This document shows, in pieces, positions 1-11,333 of a stretch of DNA of 64,000 nucleotides (position 1 is its first letter; each line of letters begins with the position of its first letter). The notes beneath the pieces are model-generated. The model saw nothing but the letters and a program-made list of their open reading frames with translations, searched no databases and was not told the DNA's origin. Made by a program: the position numbers and the translations under genes. Origin of the DNA: Fragilariopsis cylindrus CCMP1102 (lineage: Eukaryota; Bacillariophyta; Bacillariophyceae; Bacillariales; Bacillariaceae); contig FMBT01000304.1 of assembly GCA_900095095.1 (NCBI GenBank), positions 434,001 through 498,000 of the forward strand, in the 5' to 3' direction.

Positions 1-2008
1 ACCAGACCTAAAAATATATATAAATGGAAGGAGGCTCGTGTTGAGTATACATGTTTAGAAACAAAAGTAGTGTTATTAACGCGCATCTCGATCGATACAT
101 AACTGCATGACGGAATCAAACGGTCTTACCAATTGCTTCATCCTTCCCGTTGCAGATGGCATGTAGCCACGATACCAGACTGTGATCCAAACGTAACTAA
201 AGAAAAGAACTGGGAATATGTATGTTACCACCAAACTCCAATAGAAATTTAAATTATTCAAAAATATCGATCTTTCAAAATGGCCTTTCTCAAAAGAAAG
301 GAGTTGTGCATGGCCAATGAAATAGTGAATGGTAAAAACAAGGATTCCAAAGACGTATACCAATACTGACTGCATAGTCACCTTCCATAGACTTGGTGGA
401 TCACATTGTGTTGCATTAAATGAATTACGAACTAAAATAAGTACCTCGTAAGATATAACACAATTTAAGTACTTGAATAACAAAGAGAATAAAAATTCAG
501 AAAAGAATAGCATTTAGATGAGTATTTTGTATTTCGGAAGGAAGAACTTGCAGGATATACGTATAGAGAACTAAAGATGAAAGTCAAACACCAACAACCA
601 TTCTTACCAAATTTGCAGTGGAACATGCTACCACAAATGCACCTGAAAAAGGATTATTGGACTCGTCCACCGTAATCACACCACTGAAAATGGGATTGTA
701 TTTCTGATCGACATAACTACTGTACATTCCAAGTAAAAAAATATTGAGTATCATATCAGGTATTGCAAGATACACGAGATACAAATTGTAGCCACTAAAA
801 CGGGGTTGCAGTTGTACCGAGCCTTGCAACCGTAACGAACTCCTTCTATAGGAGCAGTTGCCGATACTTGTATTGCGGGTTAACGTTGGCCTACTGTTCC
901 CGTTCGTCGAAGAGATCGAGCCTTGTAACCGTAACGAACGTCTACTATTTGAGCAGCCTAGGCTTGTATTTCGAGTTAACGTTGGCCTGTTATTATTCCC
1001 GTTCGACGAAGAGATTTGCATATTACTGCTATGACTCGTACTTGAGTTTGTCGATGTATTTTTTTCATTCTTCGATTCGTAATGTTCTCCTACAATATGC
1101 AGCCATAAAGGAATTAATAAAGCAGTTATCAGTAGCAATGAAGATAGTACTGCGATTGCGGAAATAACTATCTGTGGATAAACCGTTAATTTGAATTGTG
1201 AATTGTGAATGAAAGGTAGTGTCTTAGTAGATCCTGCTGTCTTACAACATTCATAATATTGGATACCGTATGGATTTGTATTCTTGACTAAAGTTGGAAA
1301 CTGAAGGTCACTATATATGTCTTTATTGTTACAACTGATTGGAAAGATACGACCATATATATCGCCGGACCAGGAGGGCATGTACTTTTCATTACGAAAT
1401 GGTACGCATTCTGTCACATCTAGGAAGTCGTCATTTGTTGTTGTTATGTTGTTGTTCAAAGAGGATTGTTCATCAATATTAAAATCACAACACACAATCG
1501 ATTCTCTGGCACCATACTTTTCCATTTGACGAAGATATGGTTTATTTTCATCTTCCTCACATATCATAAGGCTGTGATCAGCATATAGCTGACCATCGTC
1601 CAAACTACTCTTACTAGTAGCATCGAAAATAGAGGAGGAATTTGTACAATGTCGATGGATAGTGATATTAAGTGGTACATCGGGTGGACAACACGTATAG
1701 TACTGATACGTGACCAGTTTATCAATATCGGTACCCCAATTTTCCGTTTTTTGAATTTTAGGAAAGGCCCCCAGTCGAAAGGTACTTTTAATGGTGGGTT
1801 CTGTTTCGACAATACGTGGAATATATCCGTGAGAACAGATCATCGGGAATAAAATCTCATCCGTATAGCAAGTTAAGGAGATACCAAAGAGATGTGCTAG
1901 ACCAATGGAGGCGCATTTGCTTTCGTCGCAGCTACTGCCGTAATCAAAATCATCATCATCATCAGTATCATCATCATATGATGACAACGCAACTGCTTCG
2001 CTTGTCAT
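1..2008 (-). CDS. GPCR-like receptor with Cys-rich ectodomain (3' end beyond window)
   Basis: The ATG at 2008 opens exon 1 (608-2008). An upstream in-frame TTG at 2017 was not used. Intron 1 is 472-607 (GTAAGA..CAAG, phase 0), exon 2 is 130-471, intron 2 is 8-129 (GTAAG..TTTTTAG) and exon 3 continues left from base 7. The N-terminal ~280 residues are Cys-rich with CC pairs and several N-glycosylation sites. Five membrane segments follow: TVYPQIVISAIAVLSS onward, a second starting YNLYLVYLAIPDM, one spanning the exon junction (FVVACSTANL joined to YLNCVISYEV), then VYVFGILVFTIHYFIG and VVTYIFPVLFFSYVWI. After the fifth, SATGRMKQL looks like a cytoplasmic loop 3, so segments 6-7 should lie beyond the left edge. 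The loop after segment 1 carries a duplicated Ser/Arg-rich repeat. No signal peptide is visible, so an upstream exon is possible. Receptor function is inferred from topology; the ligand is unknown. Two decayed relatives lie in this window. Confidence 0.72.
819..1016. repeat. 99-bp in-frame tandem duplication in receptor loop
   Basis: Two adjacent diverged copies (819-917 and 918-1016) encode 33-residue units on the minus strand. Each contains RPTLTRNTS followed by an RRS/SLRLQGS motif. The unit is a multiple of three, so the reading frame is kept. It lies in the predicted first cytoplasmic loop of the receptor. Confidence 0.8.
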
Positions 2009-3543
2009 GACTTGCAACTTTCGAGTGCGAGACCGAGTTCCAAAACTTGTGATGTGATATAGTAATACAATTGCTTTTCAAATTCATCTATTGAGTATAT
2101 ATGTGTACTAAGGTGGATCGATATTGAGATAGTTTAACGAGGATTAAGACATCTGTCGCCCCGTCAGCAAATAAATACCGTTTCTCTACTATACCGAATG
2201 GGTGAAGCAGCAGAGAGAGTCAATTCGAAAGAAAAGATAATAATACTATCACATTCTTTGCGCGACGTACTACCTGAGCTGGAAGAATGGGAATGGCTTG
2301 GGAATAACATCGAAACTGAGAATTCATACGGTCATTATGTAATACACGCGCACGAAAATATCATGATAATTATCTCAAACACCGTATTTCTTAGCTTCAA
2401 CTCCTTATAAATAAGCATCCAAAGTCGCGTCCATTATACATCAACTGATGTAACGGAGCAATATGTAATATTTGCGGTAATTAGTGCAATCAAAATGAGA
2501 TTTATCGAATCTATTCAAACAACAACAACAGATCAATCAATTGAATTATTGATTTTGTTGAAAAATACATCGAACATACCTAGCTGTTGGTAATGGATCC
2601 TCTTTTAACGCTCTAATAATAATAACAACCAACCACCACACTTAGTGATATTACAATAATAGACTGACTGACTCTAATCTACTATTCGTTTAGCTCTGCC
2701 TTACTCTTCTATTCCATTCGTATTTGTCCTCTCTTATGCACACATCTTGTGATGTTTCTAAATTCGACTCCATATATTCAGTCGCGCACCTTCACAGCAA
2801 AATAACCCCCACTGCATGGACCAAATTAGACCGCACTTTTCTTTCTCCCTATATTATAACAGAGTAAGAAGCGCTTTATTTAGTTCGTCCACTATAAGTT
2901 TGTAGTACTGTAATCTGACCAGTACCAATGAAGGTACGGTCAAGCGAATTCCTACTGTATGTATCGATGAAAATAATTTTCCATTTCAATTCTTACTGCA
3001 CAAATAAATAATAAATATGAATGAATGAATGAACCATTCATCGAATATCTTTTAAGAAGAAGAATCGAAGAATCATACTTTTGTAGCGGCGAAGCGTTTT
3101 TCGTGTCGTTATGAGATGTTATGTATGTGCGATTTTTGGATGCATTATTTAATTTGTTAAATACAAAAAGGCGCGCAGCAAAACAGGAGAGCCCATCGAT
3201 TGAAGAAATAAAATAAATTCAAATCGAGTGTGGAAATCCTTCAAACGCGGCCTCACCAGTGTAGTGGTACAGTAAAGGACTAAGTTAGTAATTCCAAGCG
3301 GAAAACTTCCGAGATCCACTCCAGAAGATCTTTCAAGTTCTGACAAAAAACAACAACAAACAAAATGGCGAAGGCCACTACGACAAGATGGAAGAAGAAA
3401 AATTACATAAACAATTCATTTCATTGGAACAAAACAAAACCAACTTAAAACAAAAACTAACTTCGAAAAGGCCTTGTCTCGACTGACGATTCTGATCTGA
3501 CCTAGCTCCATACCATACCATACAGTACGACGACGAGGAGTAT
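2009..3543. other. Intergenic, no supported gene
   Basis: This is A+T-rich sequence upstream of the minus-strand receptor. One ATG-started 70-codon frame at 2198-2410 (+) reads MGEAAERVNSKEK and onward. It has no recognisable domain and no partner frame, so it is not called. No repeats beyond short AATGAATG runs near 3018 were seen. Confidence 0.5.
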
Positions 3544-4245
3544 ATGCGGATGATGCTGCTGCTGTTTCGTACAAGAATAAACATAGCAAGAATAATCATT
3601 CTATTATTTCTGATGATATTATCACTGGCAACCACTATTACGTCAACGTCAACATCAACATCAAATAATAATAATAATATTAATAATGCAAATAATGCTG
3701 AATCATCATCAGTAACTATTGGTGTTGATCCTGATGATATAACAAGTAACAATAATGGTAGTAATAATGATGTGATAGTATCCTCATTATTCTTTTTGAG
3801 AGGATCTCATCATCAAGACGATACGACTACTACTACTACTGCTAATAAGGCTGATAAAATCAGGTTTTTGAAATCATCACAATCACATACTGATTTTAAT
3901 AATGAATGGAATTCATTAAATCCAGATCAACAATTAATGTCCACAGTAATGTCAACATTTGGTCTAGTTATTATATTCTTATTTTGTTGGTGTACAATGG
4001 CATGTTTATGTAATTGTATTAGAAGTTGTTTCTGTAGTAGTGGACATCGTGGACATTATCAAAGAATTGATGACAACAATAACTATAACAATCATAACGG
4101 AAACCATAACGGAAACGGAAATGGAGGAATAAACGGAAACGAAAATCGTCGTCGTCGTCGTCCATGTATGAATATGTTATGGACATTATGTTGTTTTGAA
4201 TGCTGTTGTCGTGGTAATCAAGATATTATTGATTGTTGTAATTAA
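3544..4245 (+). CDS. Secretory-pathway membrane protein with Cys-rich tail
   Basis: A single-exon, 233-residue protein starting at the ATG at 3544. The N-terminus is a signal peptide or anchor (MRMMLLLFRTR, then a hydrophobic stretch to about residue 33). A Thr/Ser/Asn low-complexity lumenal part follows. Near residues 137-157 a hydrophobic segment (TFGLVIIFLFCWCTMACLC) runs into a cluster of cysteines. The tail is Asn/Gly/Arg-rich and closes with a second Cys cluster (LWTLCCFECCCRGNQDI). The paired Cys clusters beside a membrane segment suggest palmitoylation or metal binding on the cytoplasmic face, which is inference. The arrangement resembles small Cys-tailed membrane proteins I associate with diatoms, but no function is known to me. 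The gene is free-standing, with A+T-rich flanks. Confidence 0.6.
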   Translation: MRMMLLLFRTRINIARIIILLFLMILSLATTITSTSTSTSNNNNNINNANNAESSSVTIGVDPDDITSNNNGSNNDVIVSSLFFLRGSHHQDDTTTTTTANKADKIRFLKSSQSHTDFNNEWNSLNPDQQLMSTVMSTFGLVIIFLFCWCTMACLCNCIRSCFCSSGHRGHYQRIDDNNNYNNHNGNHNGNGNGGINGNENRRRRRPCMNMLWTLCCFECCCRGNQDIIDCCN

Positions 4246-4600
4246 CGATAAAATAATAAAATATAGTACAGTTAGTGAAGTTGATTTGTTGTTTATATAC
4301 ATACGTACATAAAAAACAGAATGAACATAAAGGAACGAGATCGCTATGGAGAGAGAGAGAGAGAGAGAGAGAGCGATAAATGATTTTTTGAATAAAATTG
4401 ATTTAAATCAAATTAAATATTTAAAATAAAAAAAAGCTGTAGATGCTTATTTTTCCAGTGCTGTAGTAAAGGTATCTATCTTGATACCAGTAGAGATAAA
4501 TTTTAGCAGAGAACGGATAGAGTATGATGCAATATTGTATGTAGTGTTGTAGAAGTACTGCACTACACATGTAACTATAGTAACACCCTATTCTACTATA
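4246..4600. other. Convergent intergenic with (GA)n tract
   Basis: A spacer between convergent genes. It holds a perfect (GA)n microsatellite at about 4349-4373, then A+T-rich sequence. No RNA gene or ORF was recognised. Confidence 0.6.
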
Positions 4601-5866
4601 CTATGTTTTGTTCTTCTTCTTCTTCTTCTTTTCTAACTTGTTGTTTTTGTTTAGCCATTCACGACCATATGCTGTTGTTGACGAAGATGAATAGGATGAA
4701 ACATCTAAATGATGATGTGTATGAATAGTTTGTTCAAGACGAGATATGGATGCTACTACATCACCACTGCCACTACCATTATTATTAGACATGATATTAA
4801 CTGGTCGGATACCAAACATACCACTTAACATAGACGACAATAATAGAATTAAATGTCTTTTTTTACCACCAATGTCAACATTTTTGCGATTAAATTGATC
4901 ATCATAGCCGTTACTGTTACGACGAAAATAGTAATAATACTTTCGTTGTGAACTTACGATAGAAATGCACCAACGACGTAGTATTGAGGACAACAACAAT
5001 GAAAAAGGATATGATAACAATCGTAATACGAAGATTTTTTTCATTACTTGTTGTTTTTGCTGTAGTTGTTGCTGTCCATCATTCTTTTGCTTTTGTGATA
5101 CTAATCTTCGATATTTTCGAATTATTGGATTTAATGATATTTTTTCATCATCATAAATATCAAAGTCATCAGAATAATCATTTTTCGTAGCATCACTCTT
5201 GTTGTTGTTTGATTTTAAACTAGTTAGATTCCGATATCGTTCCATTGATGGTAGTGTAACTTGAACAACGTCTACTAGTTTTCTATTATCAGTATCAGTA
5301 TCAGTATTATCGTCAACTGTATGTATGTCAATCTTAAAATTATGTCGTCTTTTATTATGATTTTTACTATAATCATCATTATTCAATTCAAATGACGATG
5401 TCGACGCCAATAAGGACACCAAGGACGATGACGCCAAGGATGATTGCGTTGACCTTGATAATAAGGTAGCAGCATTAATATTAGTGAAATCATAATATGG
5501 TTTTGATCTTCTTCTACTACTACTACTTCTTATTATTCGGTTATCATTATTATTATTATTATTTTTATTGGCAGTCAAAGTCAAAGTCAATGGCGTGTAG
5601 TAGTTCGATTTCGTTATTGTTCCTACTACCGTTACAGCAGTATTGCTGTGTACGAACGCTGTCACGCCACCACCACCAACAAAAGTCGTACAAGGAGTAG
5701 TGGCTGACGTCGCTGTCGCTGTCCCTCCACCATTATTATTAATACTATCGCTGCTGCTGCCACAGCTGCCTGCCATCAACGATACAACAACGACGACCCC
5801 AAGTAAAATCACTACCACGTACAGCGGGGTTGTTAGTATGTATGCTTGACGTTTGATAATAGTCAT
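4601..5866 (-). CDS. Hypothetical low-complexity membrane/secreted protein
   Basis: The first ATG of this frame is at 5866; the frame extends upstream only through a GTG. The product is about 421 residues. It begins MTIIKRQAYILTTPLYVVV and continues as a strongly hydrophobic segment to about residue 33, so a signal anchor is likely. The body is Ser/Thr/Asn/Asp-rich. A moderately ordered stretch, LVDVVQVTLPSMERYRNLT, lies near the middle, and a second hydrophobic stretch (LILLLSSMLSGMFGI) near residue 340. The C-terminus is a Lys-rich tail. No domain is recognised. It could be a poorly conserved envelope or cell-surface protein. The long open frame and low-complexity style match its neighbours. 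Confidence 0.5.
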   Translation of the reverse strand: MTIIKRQAYILTTPLYVVVILLGVVVVVSLMAGSCGSSSDSINNNGGGTATATSATTPCTTFVGGGGVTAFVHSNTAVTVVGTITKSNYYTPLTLTLTANKNNNNNNDNRIIRSSSSRRRSKPYYDFTNINAATLLSRSTQSSLASSSLVSLLASTSSFELNNDDYSKNHNKRRHNFKIDIHTVDDNTDTDTDNRKLVDVVQVTLPSMERYRNLTSLKSNNNKSDATKNDYSDDFDIYDDEKISLNPIIRKYRRLVSQKQKNDGQQQLQQKQQVMKKIFVLRLLSYPFSLLLSSILRRWCISIVSSQRKYYYYFRRNSNGYDDQFNRKNVDIGGKKRHLILLLSSMLSGMFGIRPVNIMSNNNGSGSGDVVASISRLEQTIHTHHHLDVSSYSSSSTTAYGREWLNKNNKLEKKKKKKNKT

Positions 5867-5968
5867 ATTTGCATTTGTTTTCTGTGGACTACTTACTGGT
5901 TGTTTGCACACAGTATGTTATGAGGAGCGTTAAAAAAATTATGTGTTGTAAAATGCAATGATGTACTG

Positions 5969-6061
5969 TACTTCCTCCGTGCAACGCTTGTTTCGTACGC
6001 GCTATTGTTCGAAAATTTAACGCTTGTAAAAGGACGCTAAAACCTTAAAATATTAAGATCT
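5969..6061. mobile_element. Truncated MITE related to the 30.7-kb element
   Basis: It starts TA-CTTCCTCC and then matches the reverse complement of 30804-30896, including GCGCTAT, AACGCTTGTAAAA and the shared block GCTAAAACCTTAAAATATT. The match fades after about 6061, and no opposite TIR was found within the next 200 bp. It is probably a 3'-deleted copy. Confidence 0.6.
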
Positions 6062-6380
6062 ACTCACAAAATAGAGGGTTAAAGGCACAAGTTTCCCTCA
6101 TCCTCCTTGCAAATTTCGTCGTTGAATGTTGAACTTGCTGACACGATCCTTCTTTGGTGTCAATTTTAGCACACACTCATTCCCACTTCAAATCGCTTTC
6201 TCACATACTGTAGTACATCCTCATCTACCTTTTTCTTTCAACGCGAAACCCCTCATTTCTTGTTGATGGTAGTGTGTTGCTTTTCTGCTGGTTACGGGTA
6301 AATTCAAAGATACTAGGGACAAAACAACAATTGCTTATAGAAAGAAAGCTGAGCAGTTTCGCGTCGCGGCGCGTAATGAA

Positions 6381-6661
6381 ACCGGTATTAATAAAAATGA
6401 CGTCGAAACCATTCCTATAATTTATTTCTACCTCCTCAAAAAATCGTTGTTCTTGTTCTTTTGCCGCCATCGATCCATCGATCCACGATCCATATACATA
6501 CGCCTCTTGAGTTGGACCGGTATTGATTTTTTGAATTAATAAAAATGAGACGTCGAAAACATTCCTATACTTTATTTCTACCTATCTAAAAAATTATTGT
6601 TTTTGTTCTTTTGCCGCCATCGATCCATCGATCCACGATCCATATACGCCTCTTGAGTTGG
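6381..6661. repeat. Two-copy tandem duplication (~135-146 bp)
   Basis: Copy 1 (6381-6515) and copy 2 (6516-6661) both run from ACCGGTATT through ACGTCGAAA, CATTCCTAT, and CCGCCATCGATCCATCGATC to CCTCTTGAGTTGG. A third copy's first ~13 bp begins at 6662. It lies about 230 bp upstream of the sugar transporter and contains CGATCCATCGATCC motifs. Confidence 0.8.
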
Positions 6662-6892
6662 ACCGGTATTGAATTTTTTAACGATAATCAGTGAGACCAG
6701 TAACTTAACTTGTTACAATGTTCTTCATTAGGAATAGAACTGTTCTGTGTGTTCCCTCTTGTCTTTACTTGAGACGAGCAGTTTTCTCATCTCATAAAAT
6801 CAAATCGAGAAACAAATCAAATCAACAAACAGAAAATAAAAACAACTATATAATCAAATCATTCTAAACAATAAAAAACTTAATCGATAACC

Positions 6893-8877
6893 ATGTCGCT
6901 TCTAAAGAAAATACCAGGTAATACGTTGAAAGCAGCCGGAGCAGCAGCTCTTGGAGGTACGTGCGTTAGAAAATTGATGTATCGCTACGAGAACGATTTA
7001 AGATCTTTTGACATGTAATATATCTTGCTAACACGACATTTTTCATCTGATCTTGATATATTTATATTAAAAAAAATATAGCTGTCCTATTTGGAAGTGA
7101 AATCGGGTACTGGGGTCAGACAAATAATTTCGTTTCATTCAATCTTGCCCTGACCGGTTCTAAACTTATTGATCCAACAGCAAACGAGTTAAGTCTGTTA
7201 AGTTGCACGTTATATATGGTAGGAGCAATTTTTGCACTACCCCCCGTAACATCGCTTTTTGCCGACGGCATCGGCCGACGTAAGACTATTATCGTTGCAG
7301 GTATTCTCTTTGCGATTGCAATGGCGATGCAGGCATCTGCAGCAAGTGTATCTTATCCAGCAAGCAAAGCCCTACTTTGGAGTGGACGTGCTTTACTTGG
7401 CATTCCAGTAGCTTTCTCCGTTACTACAAGTCCCATGTTCTTGAGTGAGATCGCACCGAAAGAAAGTCGTGTACGTATAGAAGAGTATCGTTCTTTTGTT
7501 AGTTTCGTTCATTCGCTCTTTCGTTCTTCCGTCTCACTCTAATAATCTTCGTTTTCTTTTTCTTCTTCTTCATTCTAGGGATTCTTTGGTGGCCTATTCC
7601 AATTCACCCTACTGGTCTTCCTCGTTGTCGCTAGTGGGATCGGTATGGGTATTAACTCTGCTTTTCCTCACAGTGATAACGCTTACCAGTATGCTGTTTG
7701 GTGGATGGTTCCAGTGGGCTTGCTTTGTTCGGCAGCTATGTACTGTAGCAACGAAACCCCACAATTTCTCATGCTTAAAGGCAGATATGATGAAGCCGAA
7801 ACAGTACTTTTTCATTTACGTAAAGGATCCGATGAGAAGAGTATTCGCAAAGAATTTAACTTGATGAAAGAAGAAATCGACGCCGAAATCGCTTTAGGAG
7901 AAGTTACCTACAAAGATTTATTCTCTGGTTTTCCCCTTCGTATTATTCTTATTACTTCATTCATGCAACTACTACAAAATTTCTCTGGTATGAATGTTTT
8001 GAATAACTATGCACCAAAACTTTATGAAGGCGTTATTGACAATCCTGCTATGTATGGTTTCCTTGGTAATATCGTCCAACTAATCGGTACAATCCCATCT
8101 GCGCTGATTGTCGATCGTGTTGGTCGTCGTCCATTACTCATGGGTGGGACTGTGGCTCTTGGTTTGGCATGGGTTGTCATCGCAATCTTAAATGATACGA
8201 TCATTCAACAACCTGAGGAGTGTTTGAGGGCATTTTCGTGTCCAGAAAGCATCACAGATTGCGATACTGATGCCATCTTCACGAGTGCATCGATGGGCAT
8301 CGAAAGTGTCTGTAGTATGTTCGAACAAGGAAGCAGCAACTATACATCATGCTCTGCTAGTAGCAACTTCCAGTTTATACCTGCTGATACCTTCAACCTT
8401 GATTGTCTCTATACCGGTGATGGTGCACCCACAGCTATGGATCCAACTGCAAATGTTGCACCCATTGTTAGCTATGTCATTCTTGCAATGACTTTTATTA
8501 TTGACTTTGTTTTTGGCTTTACTCTTGGCCCAATTGTTTGGTCGTATAACGCAGAAATTGCCCCCACGAAGTTTAGAGCTCAGATCCTTGGCTTAGCCGC
8601 CGCCTCTAATCTTTTTTGGACAGGTTTCGTTACCTATGTTCCACCAATTCTAATCGGTGCAATTGGATATGATACATTTTGGATATTTGCAGGATGTATG
8701 GTCATTGCTTGTGCATTCTTCTATTGGATCGTTGAGACAAAGGGCTTACCGCTTGAGGTTGTCACAGAAAAGTGGGAAAAGAAGTTGAATTGCGAATACA
8801 CCAACCTTCATCATACCGAAAATGGTGGGTCATTCGACACCGACTCAGAGGAAGAACAAGAAGATGCGATGGCTTAG
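6893..8877 (+). CDS. MFS sugar transporter (3 exons)
   Basis: Exons 6893-6956, 7082-7470 and 7579-8877 join in frame to 583 residues. Introns 6957-7081 and 7471-7578 are GTACGT..AG. The product is a 12-TM major facilitator of the sugar-porter family. Visible signatures are DGIGRRKTIIVAG after TM2, GRALLGIPVAFS, ETPQFLMLKGRYDEA before the central loop, GMNVLNNYAP in TM7, VDRVGRRPLLMGG after TM8, and VETKGLPLEVV after TM12. A Cys-containing extracellular insertion of about 80 residues lies between TM9 and TM10 (reads PEECLRAFSCPES onward), longer than usual for this family. The tail is acidic (DSEEEQEDAMA). It should carry a hexose or related sugar across the plasma membrane or an internal membrane; the substrate cannot be read from sequence. 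No targeting presequence is evident. Confidence 0.9.
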
Positions 8878-9399
8878 AGAGCAAAAACTATCTGCCTGCT
8901 CATAATTAGGGCTACTACTATCTATACATGTATACATGATTTGGAAATATATATATACGGCTACAGAACAAACGACTAAAAACTAATATGTTATAAATAA
9001 GCTATCGATCACAAAAGAAGAAAATGTGCGGAACGAATATTAAGTAAAGGTAAAATAAAATAAATTTAAATTTTCATCCCTTTTGTTCTTCTGGTCGTCT
9101 TTGAACCTTCTAGTTCCTTGCTTTTCTAACAAACGAAAGAGTGATTAGATCTCGTGTGTATTTCCTCACATCAGATTCTGTCATTGCCATGCATGTTGAT
9201 ACGATCGGTTGTATACCATAGAAAAGGTAGCCAATGCAAATCAAATACCCATTCTTTATTGTTCTCTGCTGCTCCAACAACTACTAGGCACATTTCCGGT
9301 AGCCAAATTACATTAAAAATGATAAAGATACGAAAAAAGTACCAGATTTGATTTTAATATATGGCAAGAGTTCTATCGTGGTGAGTTTATTTTTTGGTA
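8878..9399. other. Intergenic, nothing recognised
   Basis: A 3' flank shared by the sugar transporter (+) and the decayed receptor copy (-). It is A+T-rich with no repeats or RNA genes recognised. Confidence 0.5.
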
Positions 9400-11333
9400 G
9401 GAGAGAGCTACAGTAATGCCTGTTATATATGTATTGAAGAAAAACAAAAAATGACTTACCACTTGCTTCATCTCTCCTGTTGCAGATGACATGTAACCAC
9501 AGCACGAGATTGTGATCCAAACGTAACCAAAAAAGACAATCGGGAATATGTATGTAGTAACCAAACTCCAGTACAAATCCACTTTATTCAAATATTCATG
9601 CCTATCAAAATTGCCCTGTTCAAACCTCTTCTGTTTTTCTATGCCTATGACATAGTGAATAATCAAAACAACAATCGCAAACAAGTATACTAATGCTGTC
9701 TGGAATGTTACCTTGAATAAACTTGGTGGATCACATCGTATTGTATTATAGGAGTTTCGGAGATGCGTTAGTACTTCGTAGGATATAACACAATTTAAAT
9801 ACTTGGGAATGAAGAAAGAGAATTGAAACAAGAAGAAAAGAATTAATTTTTAGTATCTATTTTGTATTCAAGCAATATCGAATTGGTATTGTAGGACATA
9901 AGAGAGTACAAGCAGCAATTCATAGTAGAGTCAAGCAACGAAATAATTATTCTTACCAGATTTGCAGTTGAACACGCTAGAACAAATGCACCTTCAAACG
10001 GATTGTTTAACAGATCAAAAATAATGGCACCACTGAGAACGTGGCTTCATATATTCCTGACTGGTATAACTTATATACGTGCCAAGAAGAATAATAGTAA
10101 GGATCATATCTGGAATAGCAAGATAAATGAGATATAAGTTGTACCCGCTATATATTGGCTCTATCGTCGGCCGTTTTGTTCTTGCACGTCTAGTTGTTTG
10201 TGTTGGCCTATTTGGATTTGTACGTGTATCTGTTGTTGTCGTTGTATTGTTATTATTTGTTGATTTACAACTTTCTCTTAAATACAACCACAAAGGAATA
10301 AATAGAGCAGTAATCAATAACAACAAAGAAAGTACAGCGACTGTGGAAAGAGCTATTTGAGGGTACACCGTCTCTTTGAAGGTATAGTCGTCTATAAAGG
10401 GGGGTACCTTAGATCCTGTCTTACAACATTCATAGTATTGGATTCCATATGAGTTTGTTTTCTCGACTTTTCTTGGAAACTGAAATTCACTATACAAATC
10501 TTTATTGCTACATGTCATAGGAATAATGCTTCCGAACGAATTTAATATGAATGAAGGGAAAAGAAATGTGTTCTTAAATGGTGCACAGTCTGTTTCATCT
10601 AAAAAAGTTCGTCTGTTCAATAATGGAATCACAACACAATAACTGAGAACCGTACAACAGCACCATAATTTGTCATTTGACGGATATAATATGGTCGATT
10701 AATATCATTTTACAAATTTTATTAGTGATGTTGTTACCAATTAGATATATCTCTTCTTCAATCGCATCAGCTGCATTTAAAGGTAAGACTGTAGGTGATT
10801 TTGTGCAATGTCGACTAATAACGTTCACATTATTATCATCATCATCATCATCGTCATCATTATCATCGAGCGGTAGTAGTATTAGATCCGCGTTGGACAG
10901 CACGTGAAGTAATGATAAGAAAGAATTATATTAAAGAAGGTGTATGCCGAAAATAATATTGGTACGGATTCTGAACGATCGGTTCTGTATTGTATCCACA
11001 ACTAGGTGGAATGTATCCATTTTATTGGCACACTGCATAGGGGAAAAAGTATCATTAATAATATAAATATCTAATTTATGCGTCCCGTATAAGAACTAAA
11101 CTACGTTTAAGTGTCCACCTGCATCTATACATGCAGCGTAGGTCCCCTTAGGGGTGAAGACCGTACCTAGTAGTAAATCACGGACGGGCGGCGTTACACG
11201 AAGTACTATTAGCAAAACAAGTATATGAAATAAAATTAAAGAGAGCTGCTGACAGACCAATGGAAACGCATTTGCTTTCATCGCATCTTGCGTCATCTAC
11301 TGATACCGCCATTACTTCGCTTGAGTTTGACAT
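9400..11333 (-). pseudogene. Decayed GPCR-like receptor (copy 2)
   Basis: This is homologous to the receptor at 1-2008 along its length. The ATG at 11333 starts MSNSSEVMAVSVDDA, followed by CDESKCVSIGL as in copy 1. Further on, DETDCAPFKN, YYECCKTG, VYPQIALSTVAVLSLLL and YNLYLIYLAIPDMI align in order. Intron 1 (about 9802-9956, GTAAG..CAAG) and the exon 2 block (9460-9801, YLNCVISYEV to SATGEMKQV) are intact. Exon 1 is broken: the frame changes near 10045 just before LSGAIIFD, the IVCCDF region at 10633-10690 is out of frame with a stop, the CC region near 10900 is shifted, and about 150 bp without homology sits at 11060-11210 after SYTCFAN. This many independent lesions make it a true pseudogene rather than a read error. 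Confidence 0.85.

Larger units (their letters stand above)
5867..6892. other. Intergenic with MITE relative and tandem duplication
   Basis: The gap between divergent genes holds a truncated relative of the 30.7-kb MITE (5969-6061) and a 135-146 bp tandem duplication (6381-6661), both listed separately. The remainder up to the sugar transporter start is A+T-rich 5' flank. Confidence 0.6.

Noticed and set aside
472-607. Treating the two receptor reading frames as separate genes
   Set aside because: A GTAAGA..CAAG phase-0 intron joins them, and the same intron position is seen in copies 2 and 3.
2198-2410. Small ATG-started gene of 70 codons
   Set aside because: No domain, no homologous second copy in the window, and one such frame is expected by chance in 1.5 kb.
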